Shown one piece after another: positions 1 through 12,800 of a stretch of 64,000 nucleotides of DNA (positions are counted from its first letter, which is position 1; each line of letters starts with the position of its first letter). The notes under the pieces are model-generated. The model did not search any database, was not told the DNA's origin, and saw only the letters and a program-made list of their open reading frames with translations. Made by a program: the position numbers and the translations under genes. Origin of the DNA: Parelaphostrongylus tenuis (taxonomy: Eukaryota; Nematoda; Chromadorea; Rhabditida; Metastrongylidae); the NCBI GenBank assembly GCA_019055375.1, contig JAHQIW010004456.1, forward strand, positions 1 through 64,000. Reading direction: 5' to 3'.

Positions 1-2820
1 TCATCCTCGCAAATGTATCAAATTTATCTCTTCAGTCTCCACAGATCTATATTGTCTCAAGCTATCTAAAAAGAGTTCATTACTTAGAAGCACCGCTATC
101 TTCTAGCTAGCCAATGGAGTAGAGAAGGAGCGGGTAAGCGCATGGTAGTAATAGCATATCATCTCAAGCAGTGTGCTACCACTTTTTGTATTCTACGCGG
201 GAACGTACTAACACATCTATTCCAGGAATGTAGGGAGATACGGCTCAATTAGCTTTTAACGGTTTCTATGAAAGTGCATTCGTGGAATCTCAATCTGATT
301 TTGAACGAAGAGCTCATGAATGAATTGCCTCTCCTCGAGGCGTGCGAGAACATTGAATTTTGCATGAGGCTCTATATTCCAATTTCTCAAAAACGTTTAG
401 GAGCACAGAGTAGTGGTTATCAGTAATTTAGTTTCATTAGTGAAAGAGGAAACATGGATCAGCCTGCGAAACCTAAGCATAGAGGTCTCGATAACGGGTT
501 TCCGGATAGAAATATGAACACCTTAATTTTACTTATCGTGGTGGTGAAACGAACCCTACACTATACATCGCCTTCGATATCTAGGAACACTCCCAGAGGC
601 GGTAGTGCAAAAGAGAGGCGAACACTTATAGCATAGATCTTGGTTGTCTTACGGAAATTTTCGAATTAGAATTAGTCATAGTCTTATCTGTATCTCGAAG
701 GCTAATTGGTTTTTCCTACTGATCTGAATCAGCTGATAACGACTATTTCCAGAATATATTGATGTATTTTCAAAACCTTCAAAACCTAGAACGACAGGTG
801 ATACGGGTGATATTCAAAACCAATACTAGGGAGTCGTAGTAGCGTAGTGGTTGATGTTGTGGTTTATCAGGAAACAATGTGATGAGCAAAGTGCTAGTGC
901 TATCACTTCCTTCAGGTCCTCTCTTAAAATCACTTAAGGATCGCCTTCTTTAATGTGATAGAAAGTTTTAGAGACAAATAAGCTTTCAGTTATCACTAGC
1001 TGAATTTTCTTTTGCTAATCAGTTTGTTAGCGATAGGTACTGAACTTTATGTTCGGAAAAATAAGATGTTCGATGTTCGTCCTTTTGAATGAAGAACGTT
1101 CATGTTTGATGTCTCACGTCTCAGCTCTTTGTTGTAAACATCACGAACGGCGTTGTGTAGCTCACAATCTCTGCTGCTTGCGTTTCCTACGAGTCGATAT
1201 TTTGAGAATTTTGCTACATTAATTATGTATTTGTTTTTCTGAGATTTCTTTTGATCTGTTCAGTTTTTGATTTCTGAAGAGCATCAAGAATCTGTCTTTG
1301 ATCGTTTCCAAAACGATATAAACATAGCGCTTCTCTAAAACGTTAAAAATAACATGAAGCTTGATAGTTGAGGGGTTTCGTTGTTTATCAACCTCTGAGC
1401 GATACATCCATCCATTCGACTTTCATCAAGCATCGTTAGAGATAATAGAAATTCTAGTAAAAGTTTTCTGGCCTGCAAAATATTTCGCGGTAGCCTGTTG
1501 ATATACCCAGTATAGTGCTTTTATACTGTAGAGACAAGCTTAGTATAAATTTCCGAACTCGGTTGCATAGGGCAACAGTGAGCCCTTGAAGATTGAAGCA
1601 CTCGCCAAGTTTGTATTTCAGGGCATCTCTAACTAAAACGGTACATGCGTCCATGAATCTTAGTTTTCTATAATTTTCGTCCTCACATCTACTATGCGGA
1701 TTCCAGCACATCTCGTGTTCTTTAAATTTCCTCGCATTCATAATTCACGAATGTCCTCGAGCTTTTCGCTTATCGTTTTGGGGGCAGTTGCTTGAGGAAT
1801 GTCGTCGTCTTTACAAACGTTATTGATTGTTCGTCGAAGTTGATTCTCCCTGGTGTTCTGGGCTATCCAGAATAGAGGGTTCCCGCTCGGATTTCACGGA
1901 GTGAAATGTATTGAGACAAGTCTGGTACCGATTTCTCCAGCATCGAACGCTTATAAGCTTGACGAATCCGAATAAGAATAGAGGCAGCACTCTTCTCATG
2001 AACGTCATCATTACCACCACGCTACCAACCGCCTAACGATAAAATATATCATGAAAATCTCGTAAATTCAAATGATGAAGGTAACGAAGGAATTAGATTT
2101 CAGTGAGCTTGACAGCTGCCGTATAATCGAGCCACTTTGGTAGATTATTACGAATATATGTGGTTAGCGAACCTACTGGATGTTGTCACTGGGGGGCTGA
2201 GAACTGATCGGGCCGCAGCAATAAGTCCATTGAATCCAATATTGTTCGCTGGAATAGCCGAATTGCACTTTTTGTTTCCGTCAGAATATTACTCAACGTG
2301 GTATAGTTCTGCAGTTACACATCTGCAATGTGCGCGTTTTCGTGTCACCACGAAAAGCTCCATTAACATTTCTCATGCGATGTTTTTACGTCGATTAAAA
2401 CTTTTTTCACACACCTTTCATTTGAGCACCGATTTATGACTTTTGGTATTAATAATTATTGATTCTCCATGCTTCGAAAGAATTAAATGCTCAAAATTGC
2501 TCCCAAAATTGTCAAGAATTATATGTTTCGTGAAGAATGAAGAGCAATATCTGCGACAAGGACATTGTCTGTGGCTTGAAGAATTCACTTCTTTTTGGAC
2601 AAAAGCAACAGAGGAAAACAAAAAGTATACATCTTTTTGTGCAACAATAAAAAAAATATTTTATGCCATCGATGACCATTCGTCAAATAATCATTATCGA
2701 TTATATCCTTCTACATCTTGTTTTCTAAAAATCAATAACTTGATTTTCAAAGGTGATGCGTTGTCCATTGGCGTTTTGAAGTCACACTCTCAATATCATT
2801 TTTACATTGTATGAGTCATA
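1..2820. other. Intergenic, no gene recognised
   Basis: No frame here shows convincing coding character or splice support. About 1400-2035 contains antisense pieces resembling the SINE body (CATCCATTCGACTTTCATCA, GACAAGTCTGGTACCGATTT). A tRNA-box-A-like TAGCGTAGTGGTTGATG lies near 850. Confidence 0.4.
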
Positions 2821-2824
2821 TTGT

Positions 2825-3120
2825 TGTAATGGATGCGTGTAGGGCAGTGATTAGAGGCGCCCTGAAACATACACCTGGTCGACGATTCGTTCTCGCTCAT
2901 AGGCTTACTGAGCCCATCATCTCTCCGCAATGTGCGAATTGGTGTCAGCGTTGTCTGGGAGTTTGCCAGCACTGAATCGTAGATCAGTAGGCCCCTTTGA
3001 GTTACTGTAAAGGCCAGACTTGCAATCAGTCACTCCTAGCAATTCTCTCTGAAGTCGAATGCATGGCGCATCTCTGAGGGGGTGATCAACGCCGACAGCT
3101 TTATGCTGTGATGCCCAGTA
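2825..3120 (+). repeat. tRNA-derived SINE copy
   Basis: The tRNA-like head (AGGGCAGTGATTAGAGGCGC, then GTCGACGATTCGTTCTCGC as box B) is followed by a body that ends GCATGGCGCATCTCTGAGGG then TGATCAACGCC. It shares head, body and tail with the copy at 57905-58225. Confidence 0.65.
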
Positions 3121-3130
3121 ATATTATATC

Positions 3131-3722
3131 GTTCCATAAGTTTTGACACTAGAGCAGTAAGCTCAAATATTATCAACTAAAATAAACTAAAATTTAATGA
3201 TTTTGGTACCGTTCAATTGTGCATTTTCTTGGGAACATTTTGGTTATAGAACACGCCCTAACCTGCTCCAAGGGGGAGCTGTCTTGGGAGCAAATTCATT
3301 TGCTCCTCATGCATCAATGGGGCGTAGGAGAAATTGCTAGTGAAGCGCGCGCAAGATTAATGGAGCTCGGGGCGATGGTACGGTAGCAGAAAAGACGATT
3401 AGGAATTGCTTCGCGAATTTCAATGCTAGAGAGAACATTCTGGGAGATCATTTACGCTCGGACCGTCTACAGGAAGTAGCTCTAATAACCTCGCCTGCCG
3501 CTTCACTAGCATTTTCCTATATGGCCCATTCGTGCATGAGTAGCAAGCGAATTTGTTTCCACGACAGCTACATCTTGAAACAAGTATAGACAAGTTCTAT
3601 ATCAAAATGTTCGCAAGAAAATACTCACTTGAACAGTACCCCGATATCACGCAGCTTTCAATTACTTCTGGTTAGTAAATTGGTGCTTATTGCTCTAATG
3701 CCAAAATTTATGGAAGGACCTA
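3131..3722. mobile_element. Foldback mariner derivative M1
   Basis: Terminal inverted repeats: GTTCCATAAGTTTTGACACT (left) and AAAATTTATGGAAGGACC (right). The left arm holds a broken mariner N-terminal DNA-binding region (LSWEQIHLLLMHQWGVGE). The right arm holds the same region in reverse (CATTCGTGCATGAGTAGCAA). There is no catalytic domain, so it is non-autonomous. Confidence 0.75.
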
Positions 3723-3970
3723 TTAATAGTGTGAAAATGGCTCATTATCAAATTTAGCATTTACTCAAGGAAATTTCCTCACCACAAGGGTTGTTGTTCA
3801 GAAATATACTTCGTTCAAAATCAAGAACAAAAAGGAGGCAGGAACTTTATAAATTAGTAGGATTATTAGTCTTATATGATACCTAGGCAGTGAGCTGCTT
3901 TTGTAGTGTTGTATCGTATACATATTCTTATATAAATAAATAAATAAAAAAATATATGTGCGGGAATGTA

Positions 3971-3973
<3 letters not shown>

Positions 3974-4009
<36 letters not shown>

Positions 4010-4044
4010 TATATATATATATATGACTATATATATATATGCTA
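3974..4044. repeat. (TA)n microsatellite
   Basis: An uninterrupted ATAT tract and three shorter ones with CTATAT breaks. Open frames over it are translations of the repeat. Confidence 0.95.
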
Positions 4045-4519
4045 TATCTATAGCAGCGAGATTTCTTTACGGTCATACAGCAACGTCAGTATCAGTAGAA
4101 CTTATTAGAAGGACTTGGTAATTCTCTTATTATTCAGCAAATACAAGGTTGTTAAAATAGTGATTTATTCAGTACGGATAAACAGTACAATACAAGTAGT
4201 CGTGGTGGCTGAGGTTTCGCTGCTCCTGGGAGGATATGTTTCGAATTTGATTAGAAATCTTTGTTCGTCAATAAATACAGAGCTTATGCTTTCTTTCTTT
4301 TTGCAGAAAAAGTCTAGACTTCGTCATAGGGGTGTAATTTCATGAGGTCATGGATGAACTTGCATTTATTACACATAGTATTTTTCGTCAAATTGATTTA
4401 ATCTTGCTGATCGAATAAGGATGTAACCGTATTTCAGTTCATGGAACTCAACGTTTCAATTATGTTATGATTGATCCATGACATTCGACTGTTTCAAAAA
4501 TCTCGCAATAAACTATCCG

Positions 4520-4975
4520 ATCTAATTTTCAAGATTGTTCAAAGCCTTACCCGAGGTTGGTACGCCAGGTGTCGTCAGTGACCCACGCCCCACGTTAGGC
4601 CCAGTATTATAGAAGGAGGGAGCCGTATGTGGTGACGGCACAGTGTACAATGACACTGTGCCATCATCACTTATACAGTCGATGGATCTCGGCTGGTAGA
4701 ACAAAATTGATCCATAGCATCGACTGTTTAGAAACCTTGTGGTAGACATCAAATCTGATTTTTGAGAATGTCTAAAGCCTTACCCGAGGTTGGTACGTCT
4801 CAATGTACACTGTGCCGTCACCACATACGCCTCCCTCCTTGCTATAATGCAGGGCTTAATGTGGGGCGTGGGTCACTGACGAGAGGGCGAGACCCCCTAA
4901 ACACGTGTGTATGACCCTGGCGTACCAACCTCGGGTAAAGCTTTGAAGATCTTGAAAATTAGATTGTATGTCATG
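4520..4975. mobile_element. Foldback element with type-B hammerhead
   Basis: Inverted arms start GCCTTACCCGAGGTTGGTAC (near 4540 and again near 4780) and end GTACCAACCTCGGGTAAAGC (near 4925). Inside are two copies, in opposite orientation, of a body with ACAGTGTACAATGACACTGT and GGCGTGGGTCACTGACGA. The plus copy keeps a hammerhead (4870-4917). The minus copy has lost its stem II (4563-4583). Relatives are at 22557-22800 and 29920-30245. Confidence 0.7.
4870..4917 (+). ncRNA. Hammerhead ribozyme motif, type B, one core change
   Basis: Stem I GGGUCA/UGACCC (6 bp, perfect), core CUGACGA, stem II with GGG/CCC, then UAA where GAA is expected, stem III ACAC/GUGU with a GU loop, cleavage base A. 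The G12-to-U change should cripple catalysis. Confidence 0.65.
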
Positions 4976-5039
4976 ATTTTCATGTAAAACTAAATAGTAA
5001 TACTAATTAAGGAATAAAGGATAGAGCTCTCAACGTTGC

Positions 5040-5280
5040 CCTGAGGAATGCTCTATGCTTTAATTTTCAAGCATCGTTAGAGCTGACTCAATGAATATCT
5101 GGCCTTTACATTGACTCGCGGTGACCCACCGATGATTAACTCAGTGCTGCTAACATCCTGGGCAAGTCTGGTGCTAATTTGCCGACTTTGAAAACATGCA
5201 AAGCTTAGTGAGCCTCGGGCGCGAGGGTTGAACCATAGGTCACGTTTTGTCTGACCACTACGCCGCACGCGTCCTAATAT
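5040..5280 (-). repeat. tRNA-derived SINE copy
   Basis: Antisense copy: head at the high-coordinate end (GCGAGGGTTGAACCATAGGT, CCACTACGCCGCACGCG), body with GGGCAAGTCTGGTGCTAATT. Confidence 0.55.
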
Positions 5281-5419
5281 TGAATAGTTAGTGTTGATGT
5301 GTAATCGAGAAATTCCAGTTAAGATCCCTAAACACAACTGTTGACCTTCTATCGAATTATGCGAGAACGTTACAGTGCGCAAAAGCTGTTGGGACAAATA
5401 TCTCATGGAGTTCTATCAC

Positions 5420-8400
5420 TATTTCGATGAACTTCCACGCCCATTTTATCAATATCAAGCACCGTGTGAGTTAAGGACAATTTCAGTTAGTAGTTTAATC
5501 GTTGGTCTAGATTCTCCTTCTCAAGAACACCGAGAATTTGGAAGCCGTTAGAGCCTTTTTCAAATTGTCATTCGCGTGGTCATGAGAAGTGGAAAAACAT
5601 TTGTTGCTTTCCTGCTGGGTTCCTTTCAAGACTATGATGATTACTGGCAATTATTTCTTTTCGTCAGGCTAGCAGATGGAAATATCAAGTACCTTCATTG
5701 CTCCAGAGACTTTAGTGATGATGTGAATTCCCTGATAAGTTTTGCAATTCGACACCTAAAGAACACACCTAGCCATAAGGTGGTGAACTGTCTATTTTCT
5801 TTTCTAAAAACAAAAGAGTGTTGAGATACAGGCAAATTTTGAATTTGGAGTGGCTTTGAATCTTCGATTACCATTTCGCGAGAGCTTACTGAATTTTCTT
5901 CCGCACCATCGAAGTCCTCGCTCAGCTTCTCTCGCAACAATACTCAAACATATTTGGTGGCGACTAACGAACATCCGTCAGCAGGATTTATTTAGCTAGC
6001 ACAAATCGTCACAAACTTGAGTTTAGTTGAAGTCATTTGGAAACTTAGAGAATCTCCGGAAAAGTTATAGCTGGTTCGAAGCCACTTCAGGTTCCAAGTT
6101 TTGCTCCTATCTCAGCACTCTTTTATTTAGATTTCACGCATCACCGTTCCGTCAAAACTTAATTAGAGTGAAGACAACAGTCAAATATTGGAAGTTCATA
6201 CAAAAATTTATGGTTTTACTTACCACTAATGTGCCTTTTCATAGTTTTCACGTTTTGCGTTGATCTAAGGCCTTCATTGTTCCACTATGATCTGTTTTAT
6301 TGTTCACTCATATAAATCCTAGTTTCCCGTGGTATAATATTAGGATTGGGGAAAGTTATTTTGACCGGAACAAACGTTTATAATTTGTCTTGGAATTCAG
6401 GCATCCATTTTACATTTACGTTTCACGATATCCGTTTTTACATTCACTGTGCGGCGGATCACAGCCCTTCTTGCGCTCAATTCGTATGCCCACATTCATC
6501 GTTAGAAAGGTCTTCGAACACCCCGTATATTGTTTTGACTGTTGCTTGAGGGCATCGTCTTCTTTATGAATGTCGTAGAAAGTTAATGGAATTGACTCTT
6601 TTTGCAATCTTCAAGGTAGGTAGCCAAGATAAGGTAGTCTTACAGGGACTGCAGGAAAGTGTCGAGGAAGGCGGTCAAGCCCTAGCCTTATTTGCTGTGG
6701 TCTGCATCAGCGACCACCCTGCTATCGCGTAACCTCCTTTCGCACATTCAAAAAATATTATTTGCAATCGGCGATGATACACATAGATAACTAAACAGTG
6801 TGTGCTAGGTATGTAATGAAAAGATTTCGCTGCAGATTTTCAAGAAAAAGATTGGGCCAAACACCCACTAGATGCGTGGGTTGTGGGGCGTTAACCATCT
6901 GTTTCCACACCTGGGAACAAGCTAGAACGAATGATACCAGCAGAAATCCAACATCCCTGAGCTCGGAGTTGGTTGATTCCATGAACGACTAAATAAATAG
7001 TACAGGAGCAGGAATTTGTGTTCGAGGTTGCACAACTTATGAAGCGTAACTGCCTCATCATTCACGCAATTGAAAAAGATGTAATATTAATGCCAGTGTC
7101 AAAAATAAAATGAATTAACAGTCAAGAAGAAGTTTCTTTGGGGCTTTGATATCTTCCATGGTCATAGTTCATGGAGTAGGTGGGCTGTTGGTCACAGTAA
7201 TACAACAGCGTTAGTATGTTTGATTCTGTGTGACATACCTAATTTTTGTTCCGTTAAATGCCGAAACGGGTTCTCGATTGTTGTTAATAGTCACATGTGT
7301 CACCTATCCACTTAACTTGTTGTTCAATATGACCTTACTGTTATCATTTTGAGGTTCTCCTATGTTGATTTACAATGAATTCTTTTAGCAGCCGGCGGCA
7401 CCCAACAGCCTAGAGCATCTATTCTACATGAAATTACGCAGACGTTTGTCAGACAGCGTTTATACAGATTCAAGGGGTTAATTTCTTCACGAGAGGTTTT
7501 TTACCAAAACACTTTCGTTGTCCTGAACCACTGGCGATTATGGCCGACATTCATTTTGAAAATTTCTATGCGCATTAGAATTAGTATTTATTTGTAGTAA
7601 TCAGTAGTCAATACAGGGGCGGCAAATTAGTTTTTTGAGATCATTGTTCTAGTATTCGATTCACAAAATGGAAGGGAGGTTTAAAAGGGATGAAGTAGCT
7701 TAGAGAAATCGTCTCTTTTCAAAGAGCTAATCATTAGGTTAATGCTTTTTGTTGGCGTATTCATAGCTAATACGTACGGAGCGAAACGCCTGAAATACTA
7801 GTTTTCTATAAAAGAAATCGATGTCTGGCAAATGTCCTGATGAACAGTGTTGATTTATGAGAAAAACTCGTTAATATAAGTCGTCTGCTGTCTTTCTCAA
7901 ATTAAATATGGGAAGGAATCATTTACGCTATCCGAATAGGCAAATTACCTTTTCAGGGACGGTGTTTCTAATTCTTCAGACGCGCGACCAAATCGGCTTT
8001 TTTGAAGTCATTCATTTTATGCTTTTAAAACGTTTTTCCTCTATGAACCATTTTTTCTGTCAGCTTCTACGATTAAACTGCTCTGAGTGGTTTGGAGTAA
8101 CTGTGAACGTTCTTACTACTTTTCATTGTAGACGAGTAGCTTTTCAAATAACAGAATACCCTTGAGGTAGACATCCATACTCACGGCCCTTCATATGCTG
8201 ATCCTCAATCATTATTTGATGTGTTTTATAAATTTTTTAACTCTCTTTATCATTCATAAATACACTAATATTTCGACTCTTTTTTCATTCGAAATTCAGA
8301 AAGATGCGGGTGTTAACCAGATTCATCCAGGATACAGTTTATTTCAGTTGGAATTTTCATATTTCTGCTCAGTTTTTAATATTCATGAGAACCCGAATAC

Positions 8401-9290
8401 AAATGGACCAAAGTTTAACCCCCATAGGTTTTGTTATTTGATCTTTAGGAAGCAACTATGTACCTAAGGTGTTGAGCGGTGTTAAAAGTACGTGGAAACA
8501 CTGGTGTAGTTTTAGGTATGGAAATCTCACCCAGAGTTAATGAAAATAGGGCATGCATGGCACAGATAAATATTTATTGAGATCGCTATTTCATTGTTCG
8601 GTTCATGCATTGACAAAGTACCTAAAAGACCCTCAAGGAATCAACAAATGTTGTCAAAAAGCCACTCTAAAAAGTCGTGTGTGTAAACAACACGCCATCC
8701 TTAATTGGTCTTTTTTCTCTGAATCACTCCATACTAGATAGGCTGTTGATACTCTTTTACACATTTTTTCTTATCAAGTCGTCTTTTATAGTCGTCAGCA
8801 TCGTTCGCGATTACTGACGAAAACATTGAAAAAGTCAGACTACACTCACTGTGCTTTTTTGTTACGATTGTAAATCATGACATTTTACCCGACTTAAAGA
8901 AGCGTGCAATTGGAGTGCGATATCCACTTGCACCGAAATCAATCTATATCTCTGTGGGATCCGTGAGATATGGGTCCCATAAAGTTTATTTGAAGTAGTC
9001 GTTCTATTGTTCGGCTTTAGAAAGGGGAGAAAGGGAAAAAATCACAGGTCAAAAAGCAATCTTCCAAGAGGGTGAGATTCAAAGGACTGTTCAGTCGTTG
9101 TACTGGCACTGTAGTGTCACATCGAGCAAAATGTCTCGACTGAAACTGGTGTTCAATTTTCGTCGTGTCTTAAAGATTCAAAACATTTTTTTACTCTCTG
9201 ATGAACTTACATTAGAGTGACGTTAGCAAAAAGTTTTCAACAACAACAGAAAATATACCAAGGAAATTTAGGAAATATTCTATTTCGAAA
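5420..9290. other. Intergenic, no gene recognised
   Basis: Only short open frames. The best is a minus-strand acidic stretch at about 5890-5945 (LREKLSEDFDGAEENS ending at a GTAAGC donor), with no companion exon found. No known transposon domain seen. Confidence 0.3.
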
Positions 9291-9434
9291 TACCAGCCAA
9301 GAGCAACTGGGTGTCGAAAATTGCCGATCTTTTGAATTTTCATTTGCGACGACTGTGTAATCGTTCGCAGTCGCCTACCTCTTTATAAAGGAATGTGGAA
9401 GTCCCGAGAGGATTGGCTAAAAACGAAGGGCCTG

Positions 9435-9475
9435 CCCGACTGACGAGGTTGCAAGGCCGGAACACGTTTATCAGT
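9435..9475 (+). ncRNA. Decayed type-C hammerhead
   Basis: CCCGA, CUGACGA and stem II with GCAA loop are kept, but GAA reads GGA and the 3' strand of stem I is lost (UCAGU). It is preceded by the shared body sequence CCAGCCAAGAGCAA (about 9296), as at the 10.8-11.0 kb copy. Confidence 0.55.
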
Positions 9476-9589
9476 CTGCACAAGAACCCATAACAGACCA
9501 CATGACATGTTGGCTTAATTAATAATTATGATATATTCTAAGAGTTTGACAAGAGCTAAAATAAGGATAATGCTCTCGGCACCGATCAG

Positions 9590-9875
9590 TCTCTGAGGGA
9601 TGTGTCATGCATTCGACTTCATCAAACATTCTTAGAGCTGCCTTCACAATGATTCACGGTGGTATATTGCTGTATCAAGTCATGCTATTCTCCCTGATAA
9701 GTTGGGTAGCAATTCGCCGGGTTAGGAGGTATGGAAAGCTTAATGATTATTAGGCACGGGATCGAGATATCGAACAACCGTGTCACGGGATCTCTAACCT
9801 CTGCGCCAAACGCTCTCAACAATGTGGTAGGTGTGATATAAAGAATTTCTTTTTGGAGATGTTGGTGCAGCATTT
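9590..9875 (-). repeat. tRNA-derived SINE copy
   Basis: Antisense copy: tail CTCTGAGGGATGTGTCATGC at the low end, head GAGATATCGAACAACCGTGT and CCTCTGCGCCAAACGCTC at the high end. Confidence 0.55.
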
Positions 9876-10685
9876 TCGTGACTATAAAGACTATAAAGAA
9901 TATGGAGAGCAGAGATAGGTCTTTAATCGCTTCATATCGATTTCGTTCTTAATGTTTCACGTGATTTTGCTTTGTCTTTTTCACGATTGCAATGCTCAAT
10001 TGTTCCCATAATTATTTCCGGCAATCATTTTGCTAAGATACCAATTAGGACAATTGAAATACATGTACCCATGAACATGTGCTGTCGATATTTTGGCATC
10101 TATTGGAGAAAGGTTATTTGTCATTACGGTCTGTCATTGCTGATTTGTTGAGATTCACCGCTTGTCGATCTAATCTGGTTGCTCGCTTCCTCTTCATTTT
10201 AATTTTTTTTCATCAAGTACATTAACCCTTTCGCTACGACGTGTGTGAACTTCCATACTTTCGCTGAACGCGACTTTCAAAATAAAAAAAAAACTTCCCT
10301 TGATTTTCAAATATGATTAATTCAAAGTTTCTTAAGTGCTTCTCAAACTTGCCACCCAATTTATGAACCGAGGAATAGAACGACGATGATACGAAATCAA
10401 TTCGCTGCTCGAAAACTGATTATTTTTTCTTACTAAATCAATGCTAGTGTCAGTGCAATAATCAAAAACGCTGTGATTGATTCTTCCCGAGTGAGTGGAG
10501 ACGTTTCATTTCTAGTGGATCCATAGAATGCGAACATTTTCACATGGGTAACCGAAAATTTATGTAAATTCGTTTAAGGCGGACGATTAGAGGCAATGCT
10601 AGGTGTTTTTTTACAATGGTGTGAAAGGAATTGCAGATGTTTATCTTTTAAATGTGATATATAAAAGCGGCTTAACAATTATAAG

Positions 10686-10815
10686 ATCTTTCGATTCGAG
10701 TGTTTTCTTAAGACCACAGCTCAAATTTCAATATGCCTGATTATCATCTTTTTATGATTATCACGCATATTGAAATTTGAGCTGTGGTCTTAAGAAAACA
10801 CTCGAATCGAAAGAT
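10686..10815. repeat. Perfect 51-bp inverted repeat (hairpin)
   Basis: Arms 10686-10736 and 10765-10815 are exact reverse complements with a 28-nt spacer. The outer end reads ATCTTTCGATTCGAGTG. The right arm (TTGAGCTGTGGTCTTAAG, then AAAACACTCGAATCGAAAGA) recurs as single copies near 55270-55320, 60690-60710 and 62938-62985, always with a type-C hammerhead relic close by. Confidence 0.9.
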
Positions 10816-10978
10816 ATGATATCTTGAAATTACCAGCCAAGAGCAATCGAGTGTACAACACTCTGTGTTCGGTGAGATTTTCACTGGACATAGAGTGTAA
10901 AACGTTCGTCGTCGTTAACTCTTAGTGTGAGGACTGGAGCACCCACAGTGATTAGCAAAAGACGAGAAAGGGTAACGG

Positions 10979-11019
10979 CCCGACTGACGAGATCGCAAGA
11001 TCGAAACACGTGTATCGGG
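10979..11019 (+). ncRNA. Hammerhead ribozyme, type C, no core mismatch
   Basis: A 41-nt minimal hammerhead: stem I CCCGA/UCGGG (5 bp), core CUGACGA, stem II GAUC/GAUC with GCAA loop, GAA, stem III ACAC/GUGU, cleavage base A at 11014. Every conserved core position is present, including the A15.1-U16.1 pair. It follows, about 165 bp downstream, a perfect 51-bp hairpin (10686-10815). Related hammerheads self-cleave multimeric transcripts of small retroelements (family knowledge). Activity here is inferred. Confidence 0.8.
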
Positions 11020-11094
11020 ATCTATATAAGTTTTGATTCTAGAAAAGTAAAGTGAAAGTAAAAGTAAACACCGAACTAACCAACTAGAAGTAGT

Positions 11095-11635
11095 TAAAAC
11101 TGCATGATTTTAGTGTTCTTCAATTATGCATTTTCTTATGAACATCTTGGTTTACGACTTGCTTATACTTGCTTCAAGATGGAACTGTTCTGGGAACAAA
11201 TTCGCTTGTTACTTATGCACGAATGGCACCTAGCGGAAAGTTCAAGTGAAGCGGCGAGCAAGATTAACGGAGTTTCTTGTTTTTTTGAGAGAGCCCAAGC
11301 GCGACTATTTCTCCGAATAGTTCTCTCCAGCTTTGAACTTTACCAGCCATTTTCTAATCGTACTTGCTGCAACCATATCGTCGCCCCAAATTCCATTAAT
11401 TTTGCACGTGCTTTACTAACATTTTTTCCTACGCACCATTCGTGTATGAGTAGCAAGCGAATTTGATCCCAAGACATCTCCTTCTTAGAGCAAGTATAAG
11501 CAAGTTATCTACCCTTTTGTTGGTAAGAAAATGTACCTTTAAACGATATTGTAGTCATAAAATCTTAATTACTCTAGGTTGATAAGTTTGGTATTTATTG
11601 TTCTATTGTCCAAACAAACAACCTAACCTATTATC
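11095..11635. mobile_element. Foldback mariner derivative M2
   Basis: The plus strand encodes MELFWEQIRLLLMHEWHLAE then SSSEAASKING, the first helix-turn-helix of a mariner transposase. It then switches to the reverse complement of a longer piece of the same N-terminus, ending CATTCGTGTATGAGTAGCAA. The arms are unequal, so a large foldback hairpin can form. Confidence 0.7.
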
Positions 11636-12544
11636 AATCTTAGTCAAATAAGATCAAAAAGAATGTTCTAATTATTTTTCTTCAGTTTTGCGGGCAGAAT
11701 AATGGTGATAAGTTGACTCGTTAGTCTTCTGTACAATATCTAAAAAACAGGTTTCTCATATTTAGTTTGGTATGATCTGTTTAGTCTCTGAGTTGACTCT
11801 TATCAATTACATAGTAAAGTTAAACTTTGTTCTCCAATACTTTTTAGGATGTTACAGTCACATTATTGATTTTCACATTCTGTGGTGTTGTCTAAGATAT
11901 GGAAGCATATCATGTTCCAAGAAGAAGGAGTGGCAACAGAACAGGAGATCCGGAAGTGCATTAGTCAGCACGCCCTTTCGTATAGGGTGGGACCCGAGTT
12001 CAACACCCGCTCGACGTTCAAATGTTTTGCCTACGCGTTCTACGTTCTTGGATATACACTAAAAATGGTCGTCTCAACATCTCTACTCTATGAAAAATCA
12101 CTTTTTGATTGGGGAAACAAAAAGATAAGGGTCGTGGAACTAAAAACACCTCATTAGATGCCTCTTCTGTGATATTTGATCATTCAGTAATGGTAGTGTA
12201 TCCCTAAAATCTTAGTTTGGCAAATAAATACCAGATTTGCACCAGCGCGCGCACCCATTACAATAAGCTGTCCGAACGACGCGGTGACGCGCTTGTGTAC
12301 CAAAATTAGCTTCATTTCGATTATGATTATTTGTTCGATTATGAGGGAACAAAAGAGTATTTGATCTCATTCGCTGGACAAGAATTTTTCATAGGAGTGC
12401 TAGTAATCATTCGAAAAATTAAATGTTTGGTTAAAGTCGTACGTAGCCGGTTTTTTGAAAATACTCTTTTATAGCAGTGTAACATTCGAAATAAAATATG
12501 TTTCACAATGGCCCCGCACTTCATCCTATTGCTTTGCTGAGACC

Positions 12545-12800
12545 ATGCACACTCCTTTAAATTTTAACTTCGTTTGAGGTGCTTGAGTGCGTATCTAGCC
12601 TTTACAGTGATAGTGGCCTCCCGCCAAACCGAGGCGGTGCTGCTTATGTTCTCAGACAAGTCTGAAACCAGTGTGGTACCAATTTACCGACCTCGGAGGG
12701 ATGGATGACTTTGTGAGCCATTCGCGCGAGATCGAACCACTGACCTAGTGTGCAACGCAGAGCTCTTTTACCCCGTGCGCCACATGCGCTCAGTGAAAGG
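12545..12800 (-). repeat. tRNA-derived SINE copy
   Basis: Antisense copy: GACAAGTCTGAAACCAGTGT body, head GAGATCGAACCACTGACCTA and GTGCGCCACATGCGCTC. Confidence 0.6.

Noticed and set aside
5695..5940. Overlapping plus and minus frames of about 80 codons
   Set aside because: The minus one has an acidic coding-like start and a GTAAGC site, but no neighbouring exons could be found, so no gene is claimed.
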